Positions 8,833 through 18,173 of a DNA stretch of 64,000 bases are shown piece by piece. Each line of letters begins with the position of its first letter. Within the stretch, counting starts at the first letter, position 1. Origin of the DNA: DASUPK01 sp963695805 (lineage in GTDB: Bacteria; Actinomycetota; Thermoleophilia; Solirubrobacterales; 70-9). The stretch covers positions 27,592-91,591 of the forward strand of contig CAVOHV010000004.1 in assembly GCA_963695805.1 (NCBI GenBank). Reading direction: 5' to 3'. The notes below the pieces were generated by a model, which saw only the letters and a list, made by a program, of their open reading frames with translations, was not told the origin of the DNA and made no database searches. Made by a program: the position numbers and the translations under genes.

Positions 8833-10860
8833 CTAGGCCGGTTGGGCTTCGGCGGATTCAGCGGCGGGCGCCGGCTCGCCGGCATCCTCCGCAATCGCCT
8901 CGGCGGTCCGGTGCGCGAGGGCCATGATCGAGACCATTGGGTTGGTCCCGGACGAGGTCGGAAAGGCACTGGCGTCTCCGATCCACACGCCCTTGGTGTC
9001 GTGCAGCTCGCCCCACGGCCCCGCGACCGAGGTCTGCGGGTCGTCGCCCATGCGGCAGCTGCCCATCTGGTGGGCACTGAACAACTTGTAGCCGCCGGCG
9101 CGGAACGGAATCCGCTTGACGCCGCCGATGAAGGCCTCGAGGTCGTCTCCCCGCCGCCAGGTCGGGGCGCCCTCGGCCAGAGGACCGATCATGTGCGCGC
9201 CAGCAGCCTCGTGCAGCCGGATCTGCGCATCGATCCCCTTCTTCAGGTTCTCGAGGTCGAGCTCGTCAGTCACCGCGTACATCGGCACCGACTCGCCGTT
9301 TGCGTCGATGCTCACCTGTCCGGCGCCGCGGTCCCGCGTCAGGGATATGAAGTTGGCGGTGAAGCGAAACTCCTCCATGCGCTGCTTGTGGTCGGCGGCC
9401 GAGATCCACGGAGTCGCAGAGCCGATCAGCCCGGGCGCGTACTGCGCCGTCTCGATCAGGAAGCCGTAGCCGTCACCCGTGTCCGCGAACTCGTCGCAGA
9501 GGCCCGCCTGAGGGGCGCCCCACCAGGCCTTCTGATCGGCGCCGTAGGCGCCGCCGACGACACTCGATGGATGGAGTCGCAGGTTGTGGCCGACCGCGGG
9601 GCCACCGATTCCCGATCGCAGCAGTAGTGCGGGCGACTCGAGCGAGCCGGAGGCGACGACCACCCGTGGGGCCCGGACCGTGACCTTCGCGCCTCGCCCG
9701 TCCTGTGGCTGCCAGACCGCCTCGACACCGGTGGCCCGGCCACCCTCGACGAGGACGCGCGTGGCGCGGGTGAAGGTGAGGAAGCGGGCCTCGTGCTCCT
9801 GTGCGTCGGCGAGCCAGGTCCGGTCAGCGCTCTGCTTGCTGCCGGACTGGTCGCCGAAGCCGAGGTACGCCGCCGTCTCGGGCGAGTACTTGTCGCGGTC
9901 GCTGTTCCGCACGATCGTCTCGAAGCTCCAGCCCAGCGCCTCCGTCCCCTCGCGCAGCCTCTCATGGGTCCCGTTCAAGTCGCTGCACTGATCGTTGGCG
10001 CTGATCCGCTCGAGGACCGCATCGAGGTGGCGGTCGAAGGCCGACTCGCCCACATCCCCGAGCCCGTGCTCGGCCCATTGCTCGCGAACCCAGGGCCGCG
10101 TCCGCAGGCAGTTCGTCCAGTTGATCGTCGTGCCGCCGCCCAGTGTCGTCCCGGCGACCAGGCTGACGTTCCCGTCCGCAGTCGGGGTCGGCCCGCCGCG
10201 CCAGAACATCTGCTGGTAGGCGGGCAGCTCGAGCTGGGTGAAGTCCGACTCGTTGTAGTAACCCGCGGCTTCGAGGACGACCACGTCCAGCCCGCGAGCG
10301 GCCAGCACCGCAGCCACTACCGAGCCGCCGGACCCGGAGCCGACGATGCAGACGTCCGCCTCGATGGTCTCCTCCGAGCCCTGTGGCTCCTCGATCTTCA
10401 GTGGCTTCTCCACCTCCGGGGGCGCCGAGATCGGCCCCGGGTATCCGAAGGTCTCCCAGTTCGGGTTCTTGCCCGTCTGCGGATCGGGTGCCCCGTAGTG
10501 CAGGAAAAGAGTCATCCCGATCAGCGCCGCCACGCCCGCCGCGGCCCGCGGATCGGACAGCGCCGTGTTCCGCAGGATCTGCTCGCGGGATTCCTGGGAC
10601 GGGGCGCGCGTAATGCCCTGGCCGCCGAGCGCGTCGATCAGCTGCAGGAGCCCTCCGCGGAGCTCGGGATCCGGGATCTCCGAGATCAGCAGCGCCGCGC
10701 CCATGTCCACGCCGATGTCGCTCGCCTTCCGCCTCCAGAGCTCGTCCGGATCGCGGTTCCGGGCCAGCGACGGAACGACCGTGTCGCAGACAGCGGTCAG
10801 GACCGCCTGCTGGGAGTCGCTGAGCACGATGCTCGCCTCTTCTCCGGAACCCATCGCCAC
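8833..10860 (-). CDS. GMC-family FAD alcohol oxidase/dehydrogenase with an N-terminal helical domain
   Basis: 675-aa flavoenzyme. Residues ~10-125 are a helical domain like gluconate 2-dehydrogenase subunit 3 or the N-terminus of long-chain alcohol oxidases. The FAD-binding motif VGSGSGGSVVAAVLAARG lies near residue 175, and SAHQMGSCRMGDDP plus NPMVSIMALAHRTAEAIAED close the catalytic C-terminal part. This resembles long-chain or terpenoid alcohol oxidases more than glucose-type GMC enzymes. Start GTG 10860; an in-frame ATG is two codons later. A perfect 14-bp hairpin lies nine bases before the start. Couples naturally to the ALDH downstream. Confidence 0.9.
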   Translation of the reverse strand: MAMGSGEEASIVLSDSQQAVLTAVCDTVVPSLARNRDPDELWRRKASDIGVDMGAALLISEIPDPELRGGLLQLIDALGGQGITRAPSQESREQILRNTALSDPRAAAGVAALIGMTLFLHYGAPDPQTGKNPNWETFGYPGPISAPPEVEKPLKIEEPQGSEETIEADVCIVGSGSGGSVVAAVLAARGLDVVVLEAAGYYNESDFTQLELPAYQQMFWRGGPTPTADGNVSLVAGTTLGGGTTINWTNCLRTRPWVREQWAEHGLGDVGESAFDRHLDAVLERISANDQCSDLNGTHERLREGTEALGWSFETIVRNSDRDKYSPETAAYLGFGDQSGSKQSADRTWLADAQEHEARFLTFTRATRVLVEGGRATGVEAVWQPQDGRGAKVTVRAPRVVVASGSLESPALLLRSGIGGPAVGHNLRLHPSSVVGGAYGADQKAWWGAPQAGLCDEFADTGDGYGFLIETAQYAPGLIGSATPWISAADHKQRMEEFRFTANFISLTRDRGAGQVSIDANGESVPMYAVTDELDLENLKKGIDAQIRLHEAAGAHMIGPLAEGAPTWRRGDDLEAFIGGVKRIPFRAGGYKLFSAHQMGSCRMGDDPQTSVAGPWGELHDTKGVWIGDASAFPTSSGTNPMVSIMALAHRTAEAIAEDAGEPAPAAESAEAQPA

Positions 10861-10866
10861 CGGACT

Positions 10867-12060
10867 TTACCCGGGACTGGCCGGCTGGCCAGTCCCGGGT
10901 AGGCCGCTGGCGGCAAGGGCGACCACCAGGCCCAGCGCGCACCCGGCGGCCCCGATCGCGAAGGCGGGGCCCGCACCGTGGTGCTGAGCGAGCACGCCCA
11001 CGAGGGCGGCGCCCCCGCCGGTGCCGATCGCACTCGAGGTCGAGGACCACCCGAAGGCCTCGGCAAGGAAACGTGGCGAAGCGAGGTCAAGCAAGACGAT
11101 CAGCGTCGTAATCACCGGGGTGAGGACCATTCCGAGGACGATCAGGACCGCGCCGGCGAGGATCAAGCTGTCCACGGGAACGAGGACCGCGAAGCCGATC
11201 GTGCTCAGGGCCAGCAGCAGCGCCAGTCGGGTTCTCGGCGTCGAGGCCCAGCGGCGCGCGCCATAGAGGAGCCCTCCCCCGAGCCCCCCGACCGAGGTCA
11301 CGGCGAGCAGAAAGCCGGCGGTCGAGGGATGACCCTCGGAGGTTGCCAGTGCCGGGACGCCGATCTCGATCCCGCTGAGGGCGACCCCGAAAAGGAACTC
11401 GAGCAACAGCACGAGCCGTACCGCGGGCTCTCGGAGCAGTCCCCCGCCGTGACTCTCCTCCTCAGACGTTGCTCGGAGGTCCGGCACCAAGAGCCCCAGC
11501 CAGAGCAGGCCGACGCCCGAGACAACGGCGACGACGATCAGCGCGGCGGAAGGCGAGACGGCTCCCGCCAGCACGCCAACCACCAGCGGCCCGGCGAGGA
11601 TCGATCCCTCCTGAATCATGCCGATCACGCTGTACACGGTGGTCCGATCCTCACCGGCCAGCCCAGCCCAGACCAGCCGCTGCACCTGCGATACCGGCGG
11701 CAGCCCCAGACCGGCGATCAGGGACATCAGGACCGGAACGATGCCGGGAAGATCCGATTTCACGATCGGCACCAGCGCCAGTAGCGCGACGGTCTGTGCA
11801 ACCGCGATGACGATGAGGACTCTGCGCGGCCCCTTGGTGTCGATCAGCCGCCCCTGGATCGGCCGAGCGATCGCCGCGCCGACCACGAAGCCGGCGGCGA
11901 CCGCTCCTGCCAATCCGAGCGAGCCGCGCGCCTGCTGGACCAGCAGGATCAACGCCAGGACCGTGCCGCCCTGGGTGAGCTGAGCGAAGAATGCGGCGAG
12001 CGCCTGGTTCCTGAATCGCGGCTCGGCGAGTAGCGGTCTGTAGAGAGCGAAGTCCGGCAA
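10867..12060 (-). CDS. Major facilitator superfamily transporter
   Basis: 397-aa integral membrane protein with about 12 hydrophobic helices. RPIQGRLIDTKGPRRVLIVI is the conserved loop 2-3 signature of MFS. First gene of the transporter-GMC-ALDH operon; its stop (TAA) is part of the hairpin in front of the GMC gene. Divergent from ppa with 48 bp between starts. Substrate unknown; uptake or efflux of the alcohol handled downstream is an inference from context. Confidence 0.88.
   Translation of the reverse strand: MPDFALYRPLLAEPRFRNQALAAFFAQLTQGGTVLALILLVQQARGSLGLAGAVAAGFVVGAAIARPIQGRLIDTKGPRRVLIVIAVAQTVALLALVPIVKSDLPGIVPVLMSLIAGLGLPPVSQVQRLVWAGLAGEDRTTVYSVIGMIQEGSILAGPLVVGVLAGAVSPSAALIVVAVVSGVGLLWLGLLVPDLRATSEEESHGGGLLREPAVRLVLLLEFLFGVALSGIEIGVPALATSEGHPSTAGFLLAVTSVGGLGGGLLYGARRWASTPRTRLALLLALSTIGFAVLVPVDSLILAGAVLIVLGMVLTPVITTLIVLLDLASPRFLAEAFGWSSTSSAIGTGGGAALVGVLAQHHGAGPAFAIGAAGCALGLVVALAASGLPGTGQPASPG
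10869..10900. repeat. Perfect 14-bp inverted repeat with 4-nt loop
   Basis: ACCCGGGACTGGCC (10869-10882), loop GGCT, then its exact complement (10887-10900). In the mRNA it covers the last ten codons and stop of the MFS gene and ends eight bases before the GMC start. No U-tract follows, so it is not a classic terminator; it could limit translation or mark an mRNA processing point between the two genes. Confidence 0.8.
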
Positions 12061-12108
12061 AGCCGGACCTCACGCTACTTCCCGCGGAATCTGGGAATAC
12101 GTTCTGAC

Positions 12109-12636
12109 ATGTCCACGCCAGTTGATCGGCCCGCTGCCATCGAGGAGCTCGTCGCCGCGGTCGAGATCCCCAAGGGCAGCCGCAACAAGTACGAGTTCGA
12201 CCCTGACATGGGCGGGATCAAGTTCGACCGCCTGCTGATGAGCGCCGCCACCTACCCCACCGACTACGGCTACATCCTCGACACCCTCGGCGGCGACGGC
12301 GACGCCCTGGACGCCCTCGTCTGCCTCACCGAGGCGACCTTTCCCGGGTGCCTGATCCCGGTCAAGCCCATCGGCATGTTCAAGATGCGAGACGAGAAGG
12401 GCATCGACGACAAGATCATCTGCGTCCCCGTCGCCGACCCGAACTGGAACTCACACGACAGCGTCGACGGCCTCCCCGCTCTGCTGCGTGACGAGATCGA
12501 GCAGTTCTTCTCGATCTACAAGGTGCTCGAGCACAAGGAGGTCGTCGTGGACGGCTGGCGATCCAGGGTGGAGGCGTTGGAGGAAATCGCCGCGGCGCAG
12601 GACCGCTTCACCCAGGCTAAGGGGTCCGTTACGTGA
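12109..12636 (+). CDS. ppa: Inorganic pyrophosphatase (family I)
   Basis: Hydrolyses pyrophosphate from biosynthetic reactions. 175 aa. Conserved EIPKGSRNKYEFDPDMG, the YPTDYGYI strand and the metal-binding GDGDALDALV segment (usually DGDPLD; the proline is alanine here). Starts at ATG 12109. The 3' end overlaps the convergent proB by 8 bp. Confidence 0.96.
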   Translation: MSTPVDRPAAIEELVAAVEIPKGSRNKYEFDPDMGGIKFDRLLMSAATYPTDYGYILDTLGGDGDALDALVCLTEATFPGCLIPVKPIGMFKMRDEKGIDDKIICVPVADPNWNSHDSVDGLPALLRDEIEQFFSIYKVLEHKEVVVDGWRSRVEALEEIAAAQDRFTQAKGSVT

Positions 12637-13717
12637 GCACGAAGTAGTCCCGGTGCACAGCCTCCTCGGAGGCGTCCGGGATCAGCTCCCTCACCTTGTC
12701 CGTCCTCAGTCCCATGATCCGCCGGAGCTCTCCGGCCGAGTAGTTGACGATCCCCTTGCCGATCGTCTTCCCGTCGGCGGCCACATCGACGGCGTCCCCC
12801 GCCTCGAACTCGCCCTCGACGTCGGTGATCCCGACCGGCAGCAGACTGCTGCCTCTCTCGCGCAGCACCCGAGCGGCACCGTCGTCGACCCGCAGCGTCC
12901 CGTGGCTCGGCTTCGCGTAGCGGAGCCACAGCTTGAAACTCGAGGCCCGCTCGGGATGCGGCTGGAAGTGGGTGCCGGTCGCCTCGCCCCTGGCAGCGGC
13001 CAAGAGCGTTCCGTCCGCCGTGCCGTCGCAGATCACGGCCCCGATCCCCGACGCCCCCGCCATGCCGGCCGCCGCGACCTTGCTGCTCATGCCGCCGAGG
13101 CCAAACGGCGACGTATGCTCCCCGATCTCGTAGCCGGCGAGCTGCGACTCCTCGCTCACCTCTGGCACCAGCTCGGCGTCGGGGTGGCTCCGCGGATCCT
13201 TCGTATAGAGCCCGGTCTGATCCGTGAGCAGAACCATCAGTCTGGCCTCGAGCATGATCGCCACCTGGGCCGCGAGGAAGTCGTTGTCGCCGAAGGTGAT
13301 CTCGTCGGTAGCGGTCGTGTCGTTCTCGTTCACGACCGGGACGATGCGCCAGTCGAGCAGCCGGCCGAGCGTCCGTCGGGCGTTCAGATAGTTGGTGCGG
13401 AGCTGGAGGTCGGAAGCCGTGAGCAGGACCTGTGCCGAGCGAACGTCCCCGCCCGCCAGCCGCTCCTCGTATGCCCGGAAGAGGCTGCCCTGTCCGACCG
13501 CGGAGGCGGCCTGCAGCTCGTCGATCGCCTTGGGACGCCGTCCGAGCTCGAGCATGCGCACGCCGCGCGCGATCGCGCCCGAGGTGATCAGCACCACGTT
13601 CTCGCCGCCGACATGGAGTTCGGCGACCTGCGAGCAGACGCGGTCGAGGACGTCGGTCCGGAGCGCACCCTGATCTCCGGCGACGATCGAGGAGCCCAGT
13701 TTCGCCACCACGGTCAT
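12629..13717 (-). CDS. proB: Glutamate 5-kinase with C-terminal PUA domain
   Basis: First step of proline synthesis; phosphorylates glutamate and is normally feedback-inhibited by proline. 362 aa. Amino-acid kinase domain (VVAKLGSSIVAG at the start, VLITSGAIARG, VVNENDTTATDEITFGDND, and SPFGLGGMSSKVAAA near residue 200) is followed by a PUA domain from about residue 270. Start ATG 13717; the frame is open far upstream but that part is antisense to the nitrilase. obg normally precedes proB directly; here a plus-strand nitrilase gene lies between. Confidence 0.96.
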   Translation of the reverse strand: MTVVAKLGSSIVAGDQGALRTDVLDRVCSQVAELHVGGENVVLITSGAIARGVRMLELGRRPKAIDELQAASAVGQGSLFRAYEERLAGGDVRSAQVLLTASDLQLRTNYLNARRTLGRLLDWRIVPVVNENDTTATDEITFGDNDFLAAQVAIMLEARLMVLLTDQTGLYTKDPRSHPDAELVPEVSEESQLAGYEIGEHTSPFGLGGMSSKVAAAGMAGASGIGAVICDGTADGTLLAAARGEATGTHFQPHPERASSFKLWLRYAKPSHGTLRVDDGAARVLRERGSSLLPVGITDVEGEFEAGDAVDVAADGKTIGKGIVNYSAGELRRIMGLRTDKVRELIPDASEEAVHRDYFVLT

Positions 13718-13771
13718 GGCGCGGCAAGTGTAGGTACGGCCATGCCGGCCCCGCGGGCGTATGCTCGCCGC

Positions 13772-14761
13772 ATGACCGAGCTCCGGACGGTGCGCGTCGC
13801 AGCTGTGCAGGCGACCCCGGTGATCCTCGACGGACCGGCCTCGGTCGCCAAGGCGGCCAAGCTGATCGGCGAGGCCGCCGCTGAGGGCGCGGAGCTGGTC
13901 GTGCTCCCGGAGACGTTCGTGCCGCTTTACCCCTCCGGCACCTGGGCGAAGAAGGCAGCCGACTTCGACGGCTTCGACGAGCTCTGGGAGCGGCTCTGGT
14001 CCAACTCGGTGGAGGTCCCCGGGCCGCTCGTGGACGAGCTCGTCGCCGCCTGCCGGAAGCACGGGGTGCACTGCGCGATCGGCGTGAACGAGCGCGAGCT
14101 CGAACGCCCGGGAACGCTCTACAACGCGCTACTGCTGCTCGGCCCCGAGGGGGTTCTGGCGAAGCACCGCAAGCTGATGCCGACCCATCACGAGAAGCTC
14201 TTCCACGGGATCGGCGCCGGCGGCGACCTGGAGACGATCGAGACGCCGCTGGGCCGGGTCGGGGGGTTGATCTGCTGGGAGAACCGGATGCCGCTCGCCC
14301 GGTACGCGGTCTACCGCACCGGCCCGCAGATCTGGGTGGCGCCGACCGCCGACGACTCGGAAGGCTGGCTGGCGAGCATGCGGCACATCGCGATCGAATC
14401 GGGCGCCTACGTGGTGTCCGTGCCGCAGTACATCCCGCGCTCGGCGTTCCCGGACGACTTCCCGGCAGACCTCCCGGACGAGGAGGTCTTCCTCAGGGGC
14501 GGCGCCGCGATCGTCGAGCCCGCGGAGGGAGAGATCATCGCCGGGCCGCTCTACGACCGCGAGGGATTCGTGATGGCCGAATGCGACCTCCGGACTGGCC
14601 TGCATGCCAAGCGGTGGTTCGACTCGGTCGGCCACTACAGCCGCGAGGACGTGCTGCTGGCGGAGATCGAGGCGCCGGCAAGGAACGGCGATGCGGCTTC
14701 GCCACCAGATCGCGGCTACGAGCGGCCGCCCGACACAACCGCTCAGGACTTCGTCCCTTGA
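13772..14761 (+). CDS. Carbon-nitrogen hydrolase (nitrilase/aliphatic amidase type)
   Basis: 329-aa nitrilase-superfamily enzyme. The catalytic triad is visible: Glu in VLPETFVP (~residue 46), Lys in KHRKLMPTHHEK (~133), Cys in GLICWENRMP (~168). CWENRMPLARYAVY is typical of branch-1 nitrilases that convert nitriles to acids. The last ~20 residues (GDAASPPDRGYERPPDTTAQ) are disordered-looking. Start ATG 13772, 55 bp from the divergent proB start. The stop codon overlaps a 3'-end hairpin element at 14760. It interrupts the obg-proB neighbourhood. Confidence 0.93.
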   Translation: MTELRTVRVAAVQATPVILDGPASVAKAAKLIGEAAAEGAELVVLPETFVPLYPSGTWAKKAADFDGFDELWERLWSNSVEVPGPLVDELVAACRKHGVHCAIGVNERELERPGTLYNALLLLGPEGVLAKHRKLMPTHHEKLFHGIGAGGDLETIETPLGRVGGLICWENRMPLARYAVYRTGPQIWVAPTADDSEGWLASMRHIAIESGAYVVSVPQYIPRSAFPDDFPADLPDEEVFLRGGAAIVEPAEGEIIAGPLYDREGFVMAECDLRTGLHAKRWFDSVGHYSREDVLLAEIEAPARNGDAASPPDRGYERPPDTTAQDFVP

Positions 14762-14805
14762 TGCGAGGGTGCTCCGCGGGCGCAGCCGAGGAGCAACCCG
14801 TTTAG
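14760..14805 (+). repeat. 3'-end hairpin element, copy A
   Basis: GATGCGAGGG, stem TGCTCC, 14-nt loop, stem GGAGCA, then ACCCGTTTAG. It begins in the nitrilase stop codon and lies between the convergent nitrilase and obg 3' ends. The same frame (GATGCGAGGG ... ACCCGTTTA) with a different stem sequence occurs at 25546-25579, and a close sequence relative lies at 25454-25492, all in the sense of the gene they follow. Probable REP-like or terminator-type element. Confidence 0.6.
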
Positions 14806-14829
14806 TGCGCTCGAGCGGCCTGGTGGCGG

Positions 14830-16110
14830 CTAGGACGGTTCGAGCTCGAACTCGATGTCCCCCACCACAACCTCGTCTCCCGGCTCGAAGCCCGCACGCT
14901 GAAGCGCGGCGATCACGCCGATCTCACGCAGTCGACCCTCTAGGTAATCCAGAGCCTCAGGGTTCTCCAGGTCGTGGCGGGCGATCAGGAGCTCGATGCC
15001 TCGACCGGTCACTCTGAATCTGCCCTCGCCCTCAGAGATCACGTCGAAGCCCTCGCCCTCGCCTGGGCGGTAGACGCGGTGCTCCGCCTCGAAGTCCCCG
15101 CGCCGCGCCGGCGCAGCCTCATCAGGAAGCGCCGTGAAGATCGCGCGGACCAGCTCGTCGAGGCCGGCGCCCGTGGCGGCCGAGATCCCAAGCATCCCAA
15201 CGGCCTCTGACCCGTGCCGCTCGTGCCATTCGGCGACCAGCCTCTCCTCCTCTTCGTCCGGAATCAGGTCGATCTTCGAGAGCGCGATGATCTCGGGCAA
15301 CTCGTCGAGCCCCGATCCATATCCGCCCAGCTCGCTTCGCACCGCCCGGTAGTTGGCCTCGGGGTCGCCCTCAGCTGGGGCCACCTCGACCAGATGGACC
15401 AGGAGCCGACAGCGCTCCAGGTGAGCGAGGAACTCGTGTCCGAGACCGGCGCCTTCGGCGGCGCCCTCGATCAGGCCGGGAATGTCCGCGATGACCAGCT
15501 GCCGATCGTCGAGCTCGATCGTCCCGAGGTTGGGCTCGAGCGTGGTGAAGGGGTAGTCGGCGACCTTCGGATCGGCCCGTGTTAGGCGCGCCAGCAGCGA
15601 TGACTTGCCGGCATTCGGGAGACCGACCAGGCCGACGTCGGCGAGCAGCTTCAGTCGCAGCTCGATCTCCCCCTCCTCGCCCTCGAGCCCCTGCTCCGCG
15701 AAGCGCGGCGCTTGGCGAGTCGAGGTCGCGAAGCGCTTGTTTCCGTGTCCACCCGAGCCGCCGCGGGCGACGACGACGCGCTGTCCGTCCTCGAGCAGCT
15801 CCGTCTCCGAGCCATCGAGCCCGCTCACCACGGTTCCGGGAGGCACGGCGATCACCCGGTCCTCCCCGCGCTCGCCGTGCTGCCGTTTGCCCTTGCCGTG
15901 CTCGCCGCGCCCGGCGCGGAAGTGGCGGCTGCGGCCGAGCGAGGAGAGATCGCGGCGCTGCGCATCGGTGACGAGCACCACGTCACCGCCGCGGCCGCCG
16001 TCACCCCCGTCCGGGCCGCCGCGCGGCACGTGTGCCTCGCGCCGGAAGCTGACCACGCCGTTGCCGCCTCGCCCGCCCTCCACATGGATCTTGGCTCGGT
16101 CGAAGAGCAT
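14830..16110 (-). CDS. obg: GTPase Obg/CgtA
   Basis: Essential ribosome-assembly GTPase, 426 aa. Glycine-rich Obg fold at residues 1-158, P-loop GLPNAGKSS at 163-171, switch DIPGLIEGAAEG, NKxD variant SKIDLIP, SAATG, and a C-terminal OCT domain from about 340. The start at 16110 (MLFDRAKIHVEGGRGGNG) is the family start. rpmA and rplU normally sit directly upstream; here a 654-aa membrane-protein gene lies between. Confidence 0.97.
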   Translation of the reverse strand: MLFDRAKIHVEGGRGGNGVVSFRREAHVPRGGPDGGDGGRGGDVVLVTDAQRRDLSSLGRSRHFRAGRGEHGKGKRQHGERGEDRVIAVPPGTVVSGLDGSETELLEDGQRVVVARGGSGGHGNKRFATSTRQAPRFAEQGLEGEEGEIELRLKLLADVGLVGLPNAGKSSLLARLTRADPKVADYPFTTLEPNLGTIELDDRQLVIADIPGLIEGAAEGAGLGHEFLAHLERCRLLVHLVEVAPAEGDPEANYRAVRSELGGYGSGLDELPEIIALSKIDLIPDEEEERLVAEWHERHGSEAVGMLGISAATGAGLDELVRAIFTALPDEAAPARRGDFEAEHRVYRPGEGEGFDVISEGEGRFRVTGRGIELLIARHDLENPEALDYLEGRLREIGVIAALQRAGFEPGDEVVVGDIEFELEPS

Positions 16111-16152
16111 GCCGCGACGATAGGCCCTTGCCCTTCGCGGACTGGCGGGGAC

Positions 16153-18117
16153 CTATCCGGTTTGCGTAGCCGGGCGAGGCCTGGAGAACCAGTACCGCCT
16201 GGTCAGGCCTGCCGCCTCCTCCGCCTCCTCGCTCGCCTTGAGGTCGAAGTAGAGCAGCGTCCGGCCGACCGCCACGTACGGAATGAGCAGGGCGAAAACA
16301 GCGGAGCCGATCAGGTTGACGAGGATCGGCGAGAAGTTCAGGAAGATCAGGAAGAAGCCGAGGACCGGGCCCACCACGACGCTGATCACGGTAAGGATCG
16401 CGGCGACGCGCAGCGTCCTCCACCATCGCCCGCGCACGAGGCTCGAGCTGCCGTGGAAGGAATCCCGGATCGAGCGGTCCTCGAACATGATCTCCTGCTG
16501 GATGAACTGCCAGGCGACGTAGAGGTACGCCGCCACCGGAATCCCGATCAGCGTTATGACCAGCAGCAGGAGCAGCGCCTCGGCCGCCAGCTGCCCCACC
16601 ACCACCCTCCAGAGCCGGTCGTACATCGCGCGCCAGCAGTGCATGAAGCCGTGCTGCTCACCGCTCACCAGCAGCCGCATGAATGCAACGACGATGCCGG
16701 AGACGATTGCGGAGCCGATCGGCTCCGCTAACGCGCCGGGCGAGCCGCCGAACTTGAGGTCCAGCCCGCCGGGGCTGATCCCCACCGTGAAATCCTGGTT
16801 GCCGTTGTTCGCCTGGGTGAACAGGTACTCAAGCCCCTGTATGGCGCCCAGGATCACGAACCCGGTGAGTGCGAATAGCAGCATCGTCCGCCAGTGCCGG
16901 CCGTAGAGCTGGCGAGCGCCACGCAGCAGCTGGCCCACCCTCCACCGGTGCTGCAGCTGGGAGATGTCAACAGGCCGCCAGCGGGTGAGCAGCGGCGGGA
17001 TGACGATCAGCAGCAGCAATGCAACTGCGAGGCCGATCGCACCCAGCGTGTCCTTGGCCTCGAGGTTGATGAACTCCGAGACGCCGGCGATCGCCCCGCA
17101 GAAGGCGGTCGAGGCCGCCGGTCCCAGGATCGTGCCTCCCGGCAGTCGAGGGCTGTCCTGCCGGATCCCGTCCATCCAGGTGAAGGGCTCGAGCCACTGG
17201 GATTTCGTGACCGGGCCCGTCGGGCCGTTGTTGAACCCCTTCTCCCGCTGGCCCCAGTGGCCCAGGTAGCTGAGCCATTGGAACTCGGATCCCGGCGGAC
17301 CGTGGGTCGGCACGATGACCGGCTGAGGCTCGGCTCGGGTGAGCGGCTCGGATGTGTTGTCGCAGCCGACGCCCGAGCCGTTCTGACCGTTCTGGATATA
17401 GATCGCGTGGTCGTAGAAGGTGGCGTGTGAGCCGGCCGCCGGATAGACGATCGGGTGGGTGTTCTCCTTCTGGACCTTGGAGTCGTCCCAGCCGGCACGC
17501 TCCCCGCCAGCGTGCTGGAAGAGCGCGATCTGGCTGGGGCCGTCGGCGAGCGCCTGGGCCGGCGTGTCCGCGTCGAAGGAGATCTGCATTCCCTCCCAGT
17601 CGCCCTCGTGCACGTCGTTGAACTGGTTGAAGTAGTAGAAGAACCAGTACTGCACGACCAGGCCGGAGTGGCCCGTTTCCCTCGCGATGTGGGCGTAGGT
17701 GGTCGGCGGCGCCCTGCCGTTGTCCCGAAGGCCTGCGTAGTCCTTTGCGTAGTCGCAGTGGGGTGAAAGCGGGTCGGCCGGGAGGTCGAGGTAGTAGTCC
17801 TCGTTCAGCCCCGCGATGTCCGCGGCGGTTGGTGCCGTCCTCACCACGACGTCCCGGCCGTCCTCGTGGTGGACGAGCTTGACCCGTGGGTTCCCCAGCA
17901 CGACCTCCACCCAGGTCGGCGGGTTGTACTGCTCCTCGGTCGTTTCGCACGGGGGCGTCGGATCCTCCAACGCCCGGAGCTGCAGGATCGGCGCGTACGC
18001 TCTGACGAGGTTGTCCTCGTCAGGAGTCGGGGCGGCGGCCACGGCCGCTGTCGCGGCTATGAGCGAGATGGACGCGATTGCGGCGAGGCAGACCGCCAAC
18101 CTTCCTGGCCGGCCCAT
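16153..18117 (-). CDS. Vps62-like extracellular domain joined to a multi-helix membrane domain
   Basis: 654 aa. Signal peptide at residues 1-28 (ending ATAAVAAA). Residues ~35-340 resemble the Vps62/DUF946 family: YAPILQL, YWFFYYFNQFNDVHEGDWEG and HPIVYPAAGSHATFYDH. Then about seven hydrophobic helices (~355-620), the second half resembling YIP1/GDPD-type membrane domains (EIMFEDRSIRDSFHGSSSLV). Function unknown; the outer domain should face outside the membrane. It sits between rpmA and obg, which are usually adjacent, and has no obvious ribosome site. Paralogues of each half occur in actinobacteria, but I do not know this exact fusion. Confidence 0.8.
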   Translation of the reverse strand: MGRPGRLAVCLAAIASISLIAATAAVAAAPTPDEDNLVRAYAPILQLRALEDPTPPCETTEEQYNPPTWVEVVLGNPRVKLVHHEDGRDVVVRTAPTAADIAGLNEDYYLDLPADPLSPHCDYAKDYAGLRDNGRAPPTTYAHIARETGHSGLVVQYWFFYYFNQFNDVHEGDWEGMQISFDADTPAQALADGPSQIALFQHAGGERAGWDDSKVQKENTHPIVYPAAGSHATFYDHAIYIQNGQNGSGVGCDNTSEPLTRAEPQPVIVPTHGPPGSEFQWLSYLGHWGQREKGFNNGPTGPVTKSQWLEPFTWMDGIRQDSPRLPGGTILGPAASTAFCGAIAGVSEFINLEAKDTLGAIGLAVALLLLIVIPPLLTRWRPVDISQLQHRWRVGQLLRGARQLYGRHWRTMLLFALTGFVILGAIQGLEYLFTQANNGNQDFTVGISPGGLDLKFGGSPGALAEPIGSAIVSGIVVAFMRLLVSGEQHGFMHCWRAMYDRLWRVVVGQLAAEALLLLLVITLIGIPVAAYLYVAWQFIQQEIMFEDRSIRDSFHGSSSLVRGRWWRTLRVAAILTVISVVVGPVLGFFLIFLNFSPILVNLIGSAVFALLIPYVAVGRTLLYFDLKASEEAEEAAGLTRRYWFSRPRPATQTG

Positions 18118-18173
18118 AACGGGGCGAACCTAACACGGCGCCCCGGCGTCAAACAGCGGGATTTCCCGCGGAG

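Noticed and set aside
12488..13771. Upstream extension of the nitrilase frame
   Set aside because: Antisense to proB; nitrilase homology begins at ATG 13772.
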